Positions 26,481 through 36,963 of a stretch of 64,000 nt of DNA are shown here, piece after piece. A model generated the notes under the pieces. The model ran no database searches. It worked only from the letters and a program-made list of their open reading frames with translations, and was not told where the DNA came from. Made by a program: the position numbers and the translations under genes. Location: positions 2,672,001-2,736,000 of the forward strand of contig NC_014041.1 in NCBI RefSeq assembly GCF_000023465.1. The letters are read 5' to 3'. This DNA comes from Zunongwangia profunda SM-A87. Lineage in GTDB: Bacteria; Bacteroidota; Bacteroidia; Flavobacteriales; Flavobacteriaceae. Numbering within the stretch: position 1 is the stretch's first letter; every line of letters begins with the position of its first letter.

Positions 26481-28169
26481 ATGAAATTAATTAAAAATAC
26501 AGTTATTCTATTTCTTATAGTTCCTTTATTTATAATGGTGTCCTGTGACGATGAACTTATGGAAATTAATGAAAACCCGAACGGGATCGAGGCTAGTGTA
26601 GTAGATCCGAATTTATTAATAAGCACGGTAATGACTGGCCTTGCTACCACTACCACCGAAAGAGGGTATGCCGGTGATACAGGAGCTGGAGCTCAATATA
26701 TACAAAAAGACTCCTGGTCTGATAATCGCTACGATTGGAAAACAGGTAGCATTTGGTCTTCTAATTACAATTTGTTGCGAACTAATAAGGTAGCTCATGA
26801 AAGAGCTGTAGCACTTGGATTGCAATTTCATGAAGGGGTTACCTTAATATTAAAATCGATGTTGTTTGGGAATTTAACCGATTTTTATGGGGATATTCCT
26901 TACTCTAAAGCATTAAATGGCAGAGATTTAGAGGGAGAAAGACCAGAATATGATAAACAAGAAATGGTTTATAAGGCTATAATTTCAGATTTAGAAAAAG
27001 CCTCGGAACTTTTGGAAGGAAATAATTTTGATGAAGTTGTGGAAAGTCAAGATTTGTTTTATAATGGAGATGCCTCCAAATGGCAAAAATTAGCAAACTC
27101 TTTAGCATTACGGTACTATATGCGCTTATCAGAAAAATTACCTGTTTTTGCTAGAGAAGGAGTGACTAAAATGCTATCTAAGCCTTTAATAGATAATATT
27201 GAGGATGAACTTGTGTTGGATTATATTGGAGGTATTGACAGTCAATCCTGGCCAAATAGCGGTCAGTTTGGTTCAGCATCAGACTTCCACAGAGTGAAAC
27301 CCTGTACTACCTTAACAGATAAATTAAAAGAATTAGAAGATCCTCGAATTTCTATTTGGTTTGAACCTGTTTTGATTCCAACTAAAGTAGTACCGGCAGC
27401 TGAGGTTCCTGGTGAAGCAGATATTGTAGAATCTGATGGTGTTCGTTATATTAATGAAGAAACTTTAGAAGCGAATAACTATGCAATATATGCTCCTGAT
27501 ACTTATAGTGAAGACTTAAAAGCCGGGAAAACGCTTATTGATACCAGTAGTGTGTATGTGGGTTTACCAGTAGCGGTAAGTGGCGTTGATCCCTATCAAT
27601 ATAACTTGAATTCAGAAGGCTCAAGAGGAGGGACCAATGCATATGTCTCTACAATGAACCAAGTTTTCAATCAAAAAGAAGACGGCGGGAATTTTTTAAA
27701 AGCCCGGTTGTTTTCTTATGCTGAATTATCATTCTTAAAAGCAGAAGCAGCTTTGAGAGGTTGGGGATCTGGCGCTGAAGAGCATTACTTAGAAGGTATA
27801 AAAGCTTCTTTAGAAGCCTGGGGTCTTGTAGATTCTTATGATCGCTATATCAATCATCCTAAAGTTAAGTTTGATGGTACATTAGTACAAATAATGGAAC
27901 AAAAATGGATTGCAAATATGTTTAATGGAGACGAAGCCTATATAGATTGGAGAAGGACAGGTCTTCCTAATTTGAATCCTGGACCATTTGCAAGAGAAGA
28001 AGTGATGCCATTAAGATTCACTTATCCGGATGACGAAATTAATAATAACAGCGTAAATAATGCGGTTGGGGCTGCTTCATTAGAGTCCACTCCTTATAGT
28101 ACTACAGATCCAAATGATAGCCCATATGCGCGACCGTGGATTGTACAGGGAGTATCGAATCCATGGTGA
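26481..28169 (+). CDS. SusD-like surface lipoprotein (SusD/RagB superfamily, SusD_2 type)
   Basis: A 562-residue lipoprotein with Cys22 in IMVSC followed by DDEL, an acidic surface-export-like signal. The start of the mature part (ELMEINENPNGIEA) and the blocks LTDFYGDIPYSKAL, WQKLANSLALRYYMRLS, and FLKAEAALRGWGSGAEEHYLEGI are typical of the SusD-like family 2 architecture. It pairs with the preceding SusC and should bind the incoming glycan at the surface. A strong hairpin terminator follows, so the pair forms its own transcript. Confidence 0.94.
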   Translation: MKLIKNTVILFLIVPLFIMVSCDDELMEINENPNGIEASVVDPNLLISTVMTGLATTTTERGYAGDTGAGAQYIQKDSWSDNRYDWKTGSIWSSNYNLLRTNKVAHERAVALGLQFHEGVTLILKSMLFGNLTDFYGDIPYSKALNGRDLEGERPEYDKQEMVYKAIISDLEKASELLEGNNFDEVVESQDLFYNGDASKWQKLANSLALRYYMRLSEKLPVFAREGVTKMLSKPLIDNIEDELVLDYIGGIDSQSWPNSGQFGSASDFHRVKPCTTLTDKLKELEDPRISIWFEPVLIPTKVVPAAEVPGEADIVESDGVRYINEETLEANNYAIYAPDTYSEDLKAGKTLIDTSSVYVGLPVAVSGVDPYQYNLNSEGSRGGTNAYVSTMNQVFNQKEDGGNFLKARLFSYAELSFLKAEAALRGWGSGAEEHYLEGIKASLEAWGLVDSYDRYINHPKVKFDGTLVQIMEQKWIANMFNGDEAYIDWRRTGLPNLNPGPFAREEVMPLRFTYPDDEINNNSVNNAVGAASLESTPYSTTDPNDSPYARPWIVQGVSNPW

Positions 28170-28217
28170 TATGTAAGTTTAATTGTGTGAATTTGTTTGA
28201 ATAGTTTGTTTGATTTA

Positions 28218-28249
28218 AATTGCCTGGGTTTTCTCAGGCAATTTTTTTA
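28218..28249 (+). terminator. Rho-independent terminator after susC/susD
   Basis: AATTGCCTG (28218-28226) and CAGGCAATT (28235-28243) form a stem around an 8-base loop, followed by seven T residues. It lies 49 bases after the susD stop. Confidence 0.9.
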
Positions 28250-29038
28250 TAGTTCGTTTAGATGCTGTTGATCAGAGAATTTAAAAACGTACAGAAAATA
28301 GATTTTCAAAAGCCGTATAACTTTTATAGTTATTACGAATCCCTAGTCTGACTATGCTAAAGGGAATATGATAATTAGATTTTTGGAACCAAGTATATTA
28401 ATTTCCTGGCCAATTTATAACACAGCAGAGCTATCTTTTATTAAAAAAATGGGAAAGAAGGAAATGGAATTGTTTTAAATGATTTGAATTGAAATAAATT
28501 ATTACTTTGTTTTTAAGTACGCCCAAATTTCGTCTTTACAAGAAGTCTACAAAAGATGGTGTACTTAAAATTACTTTTTATCCTGGGGTGAGTATAAGAT
28601 TCGAATAGGTGAAATAGCACTATTAATGGTGTTTTGAAATATTAAAAAGATGAGCTATTTGCAAGCTTCTTTAATGATGAAATGCTATTCCTGATACCTA
28701 TTTCTTTTTATCTTTTTTGTGAAAAACACTAGCTTAAATATTTAATTGAAATTTTATGCTTCATCGTTCGTTTACAGCCGCTGTTTTAAGAAGTCTTTTT
28801 GATTGAGGAATTTCTTTAATTTTATTATCTATTATCGATCGGGTAAGACTTAAAATTGACCTGATTTTTATGATCTAAAAAATACTCATGGTGTTAAAAA
28901 TTGAATTTGAGTCGCGGAATCAAAATTATATTGATAAGAGAAACTATTTTTAGCTTATGATCTGAAATACCCAATTATTAGATGTGGACAGCGATAAAAA
29001 ACTTAAAAGAATCTACTGCTATAGCCGAGAGAGCTTTC
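28250..29038. other. 789-base stretch without a recognisable gene
   Basis: The stretch is A+T-rich, has frequent stops in all frames, and shows no RNA gene or clear inverted repeat. Short peptide-like pieces around 28500-28600 are too short to assign. It may be decayed sequence left after rearrangement. Confidence 0.5.
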
Positions 29039-31268
29039 TTATTGAGGTTCGCTTATTACCCCTATATATCTACCCATCCAGTAGGGAAGAAGCCATATAT
29101 CTCCTGCGGAATATTCTTCCGCGCCGTCACTTCCTATTTTATCTAACTTAAACATATTGCCATTATGACGTTGTATACGTCTTTCATCTGGGGGAAGAAC
29201 TTCTTTAATGGTCTGTTCTCTAAAATTAGGTGAAATAAATTCAATATCTTTTCTATGACTGTTTTTGATGTCCCATGTAATTAGATCTAAAGGGTGTTGT
29301 TGTAGATACCATATGGCTTCATCTAAATCAAATGTAGAGGTACCGGTTATGGCCGTCATAATATTCCAGGCTCCATCTTTTTCGGGACGTTCCGCTTCCC
29401 AATGGTCTATAATCGATTTTTTATATTTTTCTTTAAGCGTATCATTTAAAGCATAATTATATAATCCCCAATAGCCTAGAAAGTACATTTCGTCATCAGA
29501 ATGGTTCCATGATTCAGAAAGCATTTTACTCCAATCATCGGCATCGCTGGGTGCTGTTGCGATTTCATTCATCGGTCTCATTAGATTCTCTAAATACCCA
29601 TGCTTGGTCATAAGATACAAAGGTCTTTCTTTTATATTTTTCTTTTCCTGTAAAATGATATGCTGTTTGCAACATGGCAATAATATTAGAAGAGTTGATC
29701 TTTCTATCTCCAACCATTTTTGGTCTCTCATTTACATAATCTGGATTCCATTTCCCCCATGTTGTTGGTTTTCCATCAAAATCAACCATATACAAATCGT
29801 TGCTAACAATATGGCTCATTAAGGTATCCATAAGGATTATGGCGCGATCCTTTAAATCATTCTCCATTAATTCAGCCATAACACCATAGGTAAACATATG
29901 CCCTATGACTTCATCACTACTTGTGGTAGCTTTCCAATCCCATTTCGGGTCGGTTGAGTGCTGCCATCTTTCTGGATCACTTAGTTTTTCAATATAGCCA
30001 CTACGCTCGAAAGATCGAGAGGGAAAGCCTTGGACAGGATTTATATTAAATAATCGCTCCATTGCTTCCATAGATTCTCTGCAGTTTTGTAGCGCTTCTT
30101 CCGATTGAGTTACTGCATATCTAAAAACCTGACCGGCAAGATACATAGATGTCCATAAACCATCGTTGTCGGAATCTGATAGGCGACCAGAGTCAATATT
30201 GCCATTGTCCATGTCTACTAAGCTTGCATTTAAGCCCAAACGGATATGACGATCTCGAACTTGTTTTTCATAATATTGAGCTTTATCATAAAGAGTCATG
30301 TTTTTAAATACTATTTTACCTAAACCAGCATCTGTAACAATCAAAACAGATCCATCTTTTCCTTGGGAAATATGTTTTATATTGTTACTGGGTAACCAGC
30401 GTTTTCCATAATAGTAATCAAATTTACCATCACTGCGTAGTTTAAAAGCACCTTGAGGGGATCCAAACCATAGGCACTCATTAATTATGTTAATAGCGGT
30501 AATATTATTTACAGGTAATTGGTTGCGTATGTTTCCTTCTCTTTTTCCTGTTGTTGTATTTATTTTAAAATATCCATTTGATGTCCCAAGAATTAATTTG
30601 CCTTTGAAAAGTGTGAAGGCTGTTAATTCTTCCTCTTGTGGTATAGTATTGAATTTATTTTTAGCAGGGTCAAAACTAGAAATGCTTTGCGTTCCTAAAA
30701 TCCAAAATATTTTATTTTGAGAATCATATAATAGCGCTAATACTTTGTCATTTATTTCTATTGTCCATGGTGATTTATCGTTGGAAATAAACTCTAATGT
30801 CTTACCATCGCTTATTAAAAAATCAAAATTCTCCCCGCCGGCTAAATATTTAGCATTTGGAAGCCCATGTGACAAATAAAGGTTACCTGCCCAAGCATTA
30901 CTTAGTACTGCTTTATCATCTAAATACACAAATTGATCCTTGTACAGCGTAAAGCCATTAATATTTTTATCGGCTAAGGTTCTGTAGGTTTTATCTTCAA
31001 CGAGTGCTCCTGGATATAAAAATTGTCCATCATTCGTACGTAAAATTCCCTTATCAGACAAAATTTGTATAACACCATTCCTATCCATATAGGCTTTGGA
31101 AATTTGTTCATCATTGGTAAGATTATATTTTATACTATAATCTTGTTGATAGGGAATATCTTTATAAATGGGTATGTTAGAAACCTGATCTTCTTTTTTA
31201 TTAGAATCTTTGCACGAGGCTAAAATTATCGAAATGACTAAAAGATAGTATAGTGTAATTTTTGCCAT
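29039..31268 (-). pseudogene. Lipoprotein with beta-propeller and alpha/alpha-toroid-like domains, frameshifted
   Basis: The gene starts at 31268 with a lipoprotein signal (Cys19 in IILASC). Residues about 30-330 form repeats like the two-component-regulator propeller (LWFGSPQGAFKLRSDGKFDYY). Residues from about 360 on look like a helical toroid (DSDNDGLWTSMYLAGQVFRYAV; SSDEVIGHMFTYGVMAEL). The frame breaks near 29630-29641, in two A-runs on the coding strand: HFTGKEKYK must continue in the next frame as ERPLYLMTKHGYLENL to reach the natural end at 29039 (PYWMGRYIGVISEPQ). Removing one A restores about 742 residues. Family function is unknown to me; the position suggests periplasmic or surface handling of the second PUL's glycan. 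A sequencing error in the homopolymer is possible. Confidence 0.75.
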
Positions 31269-31559
31269 AACAATGATGAGGTTAGATTATTAACTAAAGA
31301 TGAAATTCATTTTAAAACAAATTAATCAATTCATGAAGTGATGCGCCACTTATATATTATACAGTTTGCATGGAATCTTGACATATTTGCATATTTTTAG
31401 AATTCGATATGAATTGATGTTTGAATAATTGAAGCAAAATGCTTAAGTATTAATCTTTGCTCATAGAAATATAGGATATAGATAGGTTAAGGATTGCCTA
31501 TGAAATAGAAATGTGGGTGCTTATTGGAAAATGAAAACGTATGGTCCCTAAATATAAAA

Positions 31560-32408
31560 CTATCTGAAGTTTTTTCTGTATTCTGTAGGAGTTACGCCCA
31601 TGCTTACCTTAAAATAATGATTAAAGTTAGCCAAATTATTATAGCCACTTTCATAACATATTTCGGTGATTTGTTTATCGGTCTCTGCCAGAAGTTTTGC
31701 GGCCATTCCTACCCGTACGTTTTTCACATATTCCATAAAGGTAATGCCAGTTTTCTTTTTAAAAAATCTACAAAAAGAACTTGGTGCCATATTTATTACT
31801 GAAGAAGCTTCTTCAAGATTAATACCTTCTTGAATATTTAAAAAAACGTATTCATATATTTTATTAATTTTTTCGATGTTATTGGAGAATATAGAAGATT
31901 GGTTCAAAGGATTGGATAACTTCTTTTTGTCTTCAATTTTTAGAAGGAGATTAAAAATTTGAAGCAGGCTAATATAATATTCCAGACCTTCACTTTTAGA
32001 AAGTCTTAATAGAATATTGAGTATTTCCCTATCATTTTCAACTTTAAATTGAATACCACGACTTGCCTGATTTATTAGAAGAAGAATATTTTGTAATTCT
32101 GGCATTTTAAAATACTCATTAAGTAATATTTCTTCAGAAAAATGAGTTACTATACAACGGGGCTTTTCGTTTTTATCTGCATCCAGCAATTCCCAACAAT
32201 GCGGTAGTTCGGCACCCATTAGGACAAGATCTCCTTTTTCAAAATTTGAAATATTATCGCCCACAATTCTTCTGCCAGTGCCAGAGACAATATAATTGAG
32301 TTCTATATTTTTATGAGAATGGATAATTGTATCATCAGTAAGATCTAGTTCTCTTGTAATAAAAGAGTGATTATTTGGGATATATATTTTGTGAAAAATA
32401 AATTCCAT
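31560..32408 (-). CDS. AraC-family transcriptional regulator with cupin-like sensor domain
   Basis: A 282-residue protein. The N-terminal 120 residues form a cupin-like ligand domain (HSHKNIELNYIVSGTGRRIV, then GDLVLMGAELPHCWEL). The C-terminal 100 residues hold two HTH units (LEEASSVINMAPSSFCRFFKKKTG and ITEICYESGYNNLANFNHYFK) and end in GVTPTEYRKNFR. Such one-component regulators activate sugar catabolism genes on binding a soluble sugar. It lies next to the frameshifted lipoprotein gene, on the same strand, and is the only local regulator for the second PUL and its metabolic operon, which makes it the prime candidate for controlling them. Confidence 0.92.
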   Translation of the reverse strand: MEFIFHKIYIPNNHSFITRELDLTDDTIIHSHKNIELNYIVSGTGRRIVGDNISNFEKGDLVLMGAELPHCWELLDADKNEKPRCIVTHFSEEILLNEYFKMPELQNILLLINQASRGIQFKVENDREILNILLRLSKSEGLEYYISLLQIFNLLLKIEDKKKLSNPLNQSSIFSNNIEKINKIYEYVFLNIQEGINLEEASSVINMAPSSFCRFFKKKTGITFMEYVKNVRVGMAAKLLAETDKQITEICYESGYNNLANFNHYFKVSMGVTPTEYRKNFR

Positions 32409-32857
32409 ATGTTATAATATTAACTCTCGGTTCAATATTACATATAAAATTTGTCCATGATGGTTAAGATTCTATGAGATATTTGTAAAATAATTGTACT
32501 ATTCTTATTTGGTTTTATTTTCTTTTGTTAAGAATATTTTAAGGATTCCTGGGAACTAATTCATTCATCGATCTTAGAGGAATGTCATAGTAAAAATACT
32601 AGGATTACTGGTAAATGAGAATGTAAATGAGAAGCCTCAAATTTTTAAACCAATGATTTTTTCTTCATTTTTTATAGGCTTCGAGAGAGAATATTTAAAA
32701 TTTTATTGGTCAAGCTTAGGAAACATACAATTACAGTAATTAAAAATGATGTAATAGTAATGTAACAGTGAAACACGTTTTTATTTAATAAGGTAATATT
32801 AAGGCATCATTGATTTCATCGAAAAATTATAAGTATCAAATTTCAAAAAATAAAAAA
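32409..32857. promoter_or_regulatory. Divergent intergenic region between the AraC regulator and phosphatase genes
   Basis: About 450 A+T-rich bases with no gene. It must contain the promoters of both divergent genes, but no exact TAnnTTTG element with a good partner was found. An in-frame TTG at 32810 would extend the phosphatase by 16 polar residues ahead of its signal peptide, which is unlikely. Confidence 0.4.
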
Positions 32858-34249
32858 ATGAAAAGAAGTCTAAAGGTTTTATTCATCATTCTTTTAGTTA
32901 GTTATAGATTGCAAGCGCAGCATGAACATACTGATAGTTCACCTCACCATCATTCGCATTATTTGGAGCATTTAGAAACCCCTGCTCACAAATTAATATT
33001 TCCTTCGAGTACTCCCGATCGTATAATATCTAATCTAACCGATGATCAAGCACATACTTTTGCCGTAAACTGGCGTACAGATCAGTATGTTTCAAATGGA
33101 GTTGTAGAGGTAGCGTTAGCAACTGAAGGGCCGGAATTTTTATTAGGTGATATACGCAGAATTAAAGCGAATTCTCAGAAAATTGAAAATCAAAATAGAA
33201 ATGAAGCTTTGGTAAAGGCTACCTATCACTCTGCGTTAGTTAACAATTTACAGCCCAATACCACTTATGTATACCGAGTAGGAAATGGCGATAAAAATGA
33301 TGATTACTGGAGTGAGTGGTTCCAAATTAAAACGGCTAAAACAGATAAGAGCGAACCTTTTAGTTTTATTTATTTTGGAGATGCTCAAAATCACATCAAA
33401 TCCTTGTGGTCGCGAGTGATAAGAAGCTCGTACCGTAAATTTCCAGAAATTGATTTCATGCTTCATGCTGGCGATTTGGTTAATGACAGAGACTCTAATT
33501 TGGAATGGGGAGAATGGTTTTATGCTGGTAGTTTTATTCATGCTACTGTACCTAGCGTGATGACTCCCGGTAACCATGAATATAGGGATGGGGTTTTAAC
33601 TTCGCTATGGAGACCACAGTTTACACTTCCTGAAAATGGACCTACAGAGGATTTGCAAGAAACCTGTTTTTCTATTGATTATCAGGATATGAAGTTGATT
33701 TCCATAGATAGTGAAGCTTTTGATGAAAGTATAGAATCAAGAAATGCTCAAATAGAATGGTTGGAATCTGTATTAAAAGCAAATACAAAAAAGTGGACCA
33801 CTATTTTTACTCATTACCCTGTCTATTCTACTGCAGAAGGGCGTGATAACTGGGAATTACGAGAAGCAATAAAACCGCTAATTGATAAGTACGGGGTAGA
33901 TTTAGTGCTACAAGGACACGATCACACCTATGCCAGAGGGTTTCCTGAAAATAAAGGTCAAGGATTAACCGTCGTTAAAGATATTGGGACTGTATATGCA
34001 GTATCGGTAAGTGGCCCAAAAATGTATGAATCAAAAGATCAGGAATGGATGGTTAGAAGAGGGGAGTATATACAACTTTTTCAGATCATTACGGTTTCTG
34101 AAAATTCTATCAGTTATGGGGCTTACACTCCTATAGGTACACTTTATGATTCCTTTAAAATTATAAAAAAGAATGGAAAAAAGAAATTGATAAATATGAT
34201 GCCAGATACTCCTACACGATTAAAAGAAGATTTCGTGAAACCCGAATAA
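32858..34249 (+). CDS. Purple acid phosphatase-like metallophosphoesterase, secreted
   Basis: A 463-residue protein starting at MKRSLKVLF, chosen because it gives a clean signal peptide ending near RLQAQ. A His-rich stretch (HEHTDSSPHHHSHY) opens the mature protein. An N-terminal fibronectin-like domain (about 45-160; NNLQPNTTYVYRVG) precedes the metallophosphoesterase domain with all motifs: FGDAQN, HAGDLVND, PGNHEY, FTHYPV and GHDHTYAR. It should hydrolyse phosphomonoesters in the periplasm or at the surface. It is followed by a glycerophosphodiesterase gene, suggesting stepwise release of phosphate from a diester. Confidence 0.9.
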   Translation: MKRSLKVLFIILLVSYRLQAQHEHTDSSPHHHSHYLEHLETPAHKLIFPSSTPDRIISNLTDDQAHTFAVNWRTDQYVSNGVVEVALATEGPEFLLGDIRRIKANSQKIENQNRNEALVKATYHSALVNNLQPNTTYVYRVGNGDKNDDYWSEWFQIKTAKTDKSEPFSFIYFGDAQNHIKSLWSRVIRSSYRKFPEIDFMLHAGDLVNDRDSNLEWGEWFYAGSFIHATVPSVMTPGNHEYRDGVLTSLWRPQFTLPENGPTEDLQETCFSIDYQDMKLISIDSEAFDESIESRNAQIEWLESVLKANTKKWTTIFTHYPVYSTAEGRDNWELREAIKPLIDKYGVDLVLQGHDHTYARGFPENKGQGLTVVKDIGTVYAVSVSGPKMYESKDQEWMVRRGEYIQLFQIITVSENSISYGAYTPIGTLYDSFKIIKKNGKKKLINMMPDTPTRLKEDFVKPE

Positions 34250-34363
34250 TATTCTTAGACCGATGAGCATATAATTAGAGTCTAATTTTAAATCTTGAGA
34301 TATTTTTCAAGATCATACATTTATTTTAAAGTTATTTCTTAGTAATCAATAGTAACATAAACG

Positions 34364-35224
34364 ATGAAGATTTTTAAATTTTTGGGTATTGGAATGCTTT
34401 CTTTATTGATGTCTTGTGCAGCATCAAAAATTGCTGGTGATCTAGAAGACACTCTGAAAGTTTTCAATAATTCTAATTCTAAAATGATTTTGGTTGCGGC
34501 CCATAGGGGAGCGCATTTAGACAATTTTGAGAATTCATTGGCCTCCACTAAAAATGCAATAGAAATTGGAGTAGATATTATTGAAGTTGATTTACGAACA
34601 ACGAAAGATGGTCACTTAGTTTTAATGCATGATTCCAAAATAGATCGTACCACTACGGGCAAAGGCAGAGTAGAGGATATGACCTTAGCAGAGATTCGTA
34701 AATATCGACTAAAATCACCTTCCGGAAAAATAAGTGAGGAGCCCGTACCTACTTTCGAGGAGTTTTTAAAGATTACCAAAGGAAAGATTATGGTCGACGT
34801 AGATATGAAAACCGATAACGTGGAAGGTATTCTTACGACCGTAGAAGAAAATGTCCCTGACAGAGAAGTGTTTTATTTTGATAACGATTATGATCAATTA
34901 GATAGTATTAAAGCTTTAAAGAAATCAGCCCAATTAATGCCGCGTGCCTACTCATATCAGATGGCTGATTCAGCTATTGCGAGGTTTAAGCCTATTGTAG
35001 TTCATATTGATGACGATTTTTATACAAAAGAAGTGGTAGAATTAATCAATAAAAATAAAGCGAAAGTTTGGATCAATACACTGGGAACATATGACGAACA
35101 AATGGGGAAAGGACATATGGAAATTGTTTATGAGGAAATCCTTAAAAAAGGAGCCAATATCATACAAACCGATGAGCCTGAAATTTTATTAAAATTTTTA
35201 AGGTCAAAGAATTTACATCCCTAA
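34364..35224 (+). CDS. Glycerophosphodiester phosphodiesterase, lipoprotein
   Basis: A 286-residue GDPD-family TIM-barrel protein with lipoprotein Cys18 (LLMSC). The catalytic motifs are intact: AAHRGAHLDNFENS (two His), IIEVDLRTTKDGHLVLMHD (metal Glu and Asp, catalytic His), MVDVDMK (metal), and the closing NIIQTDEPEILLKFL. It cleaves glycerophosphodiesters into glycerol-3-phosphate and an alcohol. It lies 114 bases after the phosphatase gene on the same strand and probably works with it in the periplasm. Confidence 0.92.
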   Translation: MKIFKFLGIGMLSLLMSCAASKIAGDLEDTLKVFNNSNSKMILVAAHRGAHLDNFENSLASTKNAIEIGVDIIEVDLRTTKDGHLVLMHDSKIDRTTTGKGRVEDMTLAEIRKYRLKSPSGKISEEPVPTFEEFLKITKGKIMVDVDMKTDNVEGILTTVEENVPDREVFYFDNDYDQLDSIKALKKSAQLMPRAYSYQMADSAIARFKPIVVHIDDDFYTKEVVELINKNKAKVWINTLGTYDEQMGKGHMEIVYEEILKKGANIIQTDEPEILLKFLRSKNLHP

Positions 35225-35489
35225 AAATAGGCTGGAATGATTAATTATTTAAAATTCAGTTAAACATTTTTTTAATTTTTATCTGTTTTTGATTCTTATG
35301 TAATAATTAAAGCTATGGTCATTTCAATAGTTGTTTTTAAAAAGCCTTGGGTCCAAGCAACGCTTTTTTTATTCTAACTTTTCTAATGAGATTGAATTAC
35401 TTTTTGTTCTTTAAAAGGGAAGAGTACCTGGTTTTTAGTCTTTACTTTCAGGTTATGGATAAATAAGATTTTTTTGATTATTTTCTCTG

Positions 35490-36040
35490 GGTCTGATGTG
35501 GGAAGGATCTAACAGCAAACCTTTATTGATACTTACTGCAAGGTAGCTTACGCTAAACTTTATGACCGAAAAAATGCATTGGTATCGGCCGATATGCTTA
35601 ATGATCCCGTACTGCTATTTTATAAAGAGCAAGAACCATTCTTATTGAGGATATTCACCGATAGGGGTAATAAATTTTCGGTCAAAGAGAACATTATGAA
35701 TTTTCCGCTATTGCCTTTAGAAAAAATATCTATTCCACTATCAAGAAAATACAAGCAGAGCTTGCCCCATGGTTGCACTATTACAATCACAAAAGGCCCC
35801 ACTGCGGGAAACACTGTTTTGGTAAGACTCCATGCAGACCTTGATCGTTAGGAAACATTTAGCAGATGAAAAAATGCTGGATTTACAATTTGAAAATATC
35901 TTAGCTTTAATAAAGGCAAGTTCACAAGAAACAGGTGTTGGAGTAAATTAGCCTGTCCGATTTAATTATTCAGGGAACCAAATGCCCTAAAAAAACTTAA
36001 CTGTCAGACCTAATCGAAACTATTACACATTAATTAAAAG
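35490..36040 (+). mobile_element. IS481-type transposase remnant
   Basis: A decayed DDE transposase is readable across frames: VGRI, a stop, then QQTFIDTYCKVAYAKLYDRK and NALVSADMLNDPVLLFYKEQ, ending in LRIFTDRGNKF (second catalytic Asp region). After an internal deletion and frameshift come YSTIKKIQAELAPWLHYYNH, KRPHCGKHCFGKTP and IVRKHLADEKMLDLQFENI. The N-terminal third, the middle with the catalytic Glu, and the terminal repeats are missing. It is inactive. The 90-codon open frame at 35579-35851 belongs to it. Confidence 0.85.
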
Positions 36041-36082
36041 TGGAATTTTGGAATCTGCTTAATTTTCTAAATTTATTTAAAT

Positions 36083-36913
36083 TTACTTTTTGCGATTTAA
36101 AAAATCAATCAGTTCTTGAGGATGATTGGTTTGTATTCCATCTACGCCCCAATCAATGATTTTTTGCCATTCGTTGGTGTTAGCAGCTGCATCATCAACA
36201 AAGACCTTTACCTCTTGCGAATATGCAGTAGTTAAAAAAGTAGGCGTTAGAACTCCCATATCACTGGCAACAAATTTGGGTTTAATCCTATTTAATACTT
36301 TTTTTAATCGTCTTTCATTTCCTGGATCCGGCATAACCAAACATTCTGGACAGTATCTGTTTAATTCCTGTATTGCTTCACGCTCTTTAGGGTAAATGTA
36401 CCATACAATATCTTTTTCCATTTTAAAAGCCTTGATAGTTTGAACCAGTCCTTTGATATCAGCTTCTTTTAAATCAAGGTAAATTCCTATTTTGCCTTTA
36501 CAAAGCTTTAAGATTTCCTCTAAAGTTGGAATAAAATAATCGTTGGTGTCATTTTCTTTTTTAGCTAATGGCATTTCCCTTAGTTCTGAAAATAAAAAAG
36601 AGTTGACCTTCCCTTTCTTTCCTTTAAAATAAGCATCTATATCTTCATTATGGATGCTTACAAATTTACCATCCTTTGTTTTCCTTAAATCTATTTCCAC
36701 AAAATCACACCCTATCTCTATAGCTTTTTGATAGGCGGCAATGGTGTTTTCGGGAACATCTTGATGTGCTCCACGATGAGCTATTACATAGGTGCCTCCG
36801 TTTTTAGGTGGCCGAAGAGCTTCTACACTACCTTGAGCAAAAGAAAAAAAATAAAAAGCGTTAAAAAAAAATGCAAAGAGCGTAATTAGCATCCCAGATT
36901 TACTATTTATCAT
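36083..36913 (-). CDS. Glycerophosphodiester phosphodiesterase, secreted
   Basis: A 276-residue GDPD-family protein with a signal peptide (ends near FSFAQ, residue 27). The motifs are intact: IAHRGAHQDVPENTIAA, FVEIDLRKTKDGKFVSIHNE, IGIYLDLKE and GVDGIQTNHPQELIDFL. It is a paralogue of the lipoprotein GDPD at 34364-35224 but lies on the opposite strand and is soluble rather than lipid-anchored. It sits between relics of two different insertion sequences, which suggests that it arrived or was moved by rearrangement. Confidence 0.92.
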   Translation of the reverse strand: MINSKSGMLITLFAFFFNAFYFFSFAQGSVEALRPPKNGGTYVIAHRGAHQDVPENTIAAYQKAIEIGCDFVEIDLRKTKDGKFVSIHNEDIDAYFKGKKGKVNSFLFSELREMPLAKKENDTNDYFIPTLEEILKLCKGKIGIYLDLKEADIKGLVQTIKAFKMEKDIVWYIYPKEREAIQELNRYCPECLVMPDPGNERRLKKVLNRIKPKFVASDMGVLTPTFLTTAYSQEVKVFVDDAAANTNEWQKIIDWGVDGIQTNHPQELIDFLNRKK

Positions 36914-36963
36914 GATATAAGTTGTAATTAATGTGCAATTAAAAATGTTAGGTTCTTGTTTCT

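Noticed and set aside
28250..29038. Possible integrase-like peptide around 28520-28600
   Set aside because: Only about 20 residues with weak similarity and stops on both sides; not enough to call a recombinase relic.
29601..29660. Programmed ribosomal frameshifting in the propeller lipoprotein gene
   Set aside because: There is no good slippery heptamer with a downstream stem, and the break is in ordinary A-runs; a mutation or sequencing error is simpler.
32810..32857. Sixteen-codon extension of the phosphatase
   Set aside because: It begins with TTG and would place polar residues ahead of a complete signal peptide.
35579..35851. 90-codon open frame as a separate gene
   Set aside because: Its first part is the DDE region of an IS481-type transposase; its second part runs in the wrong frame while the transposase continues in another.
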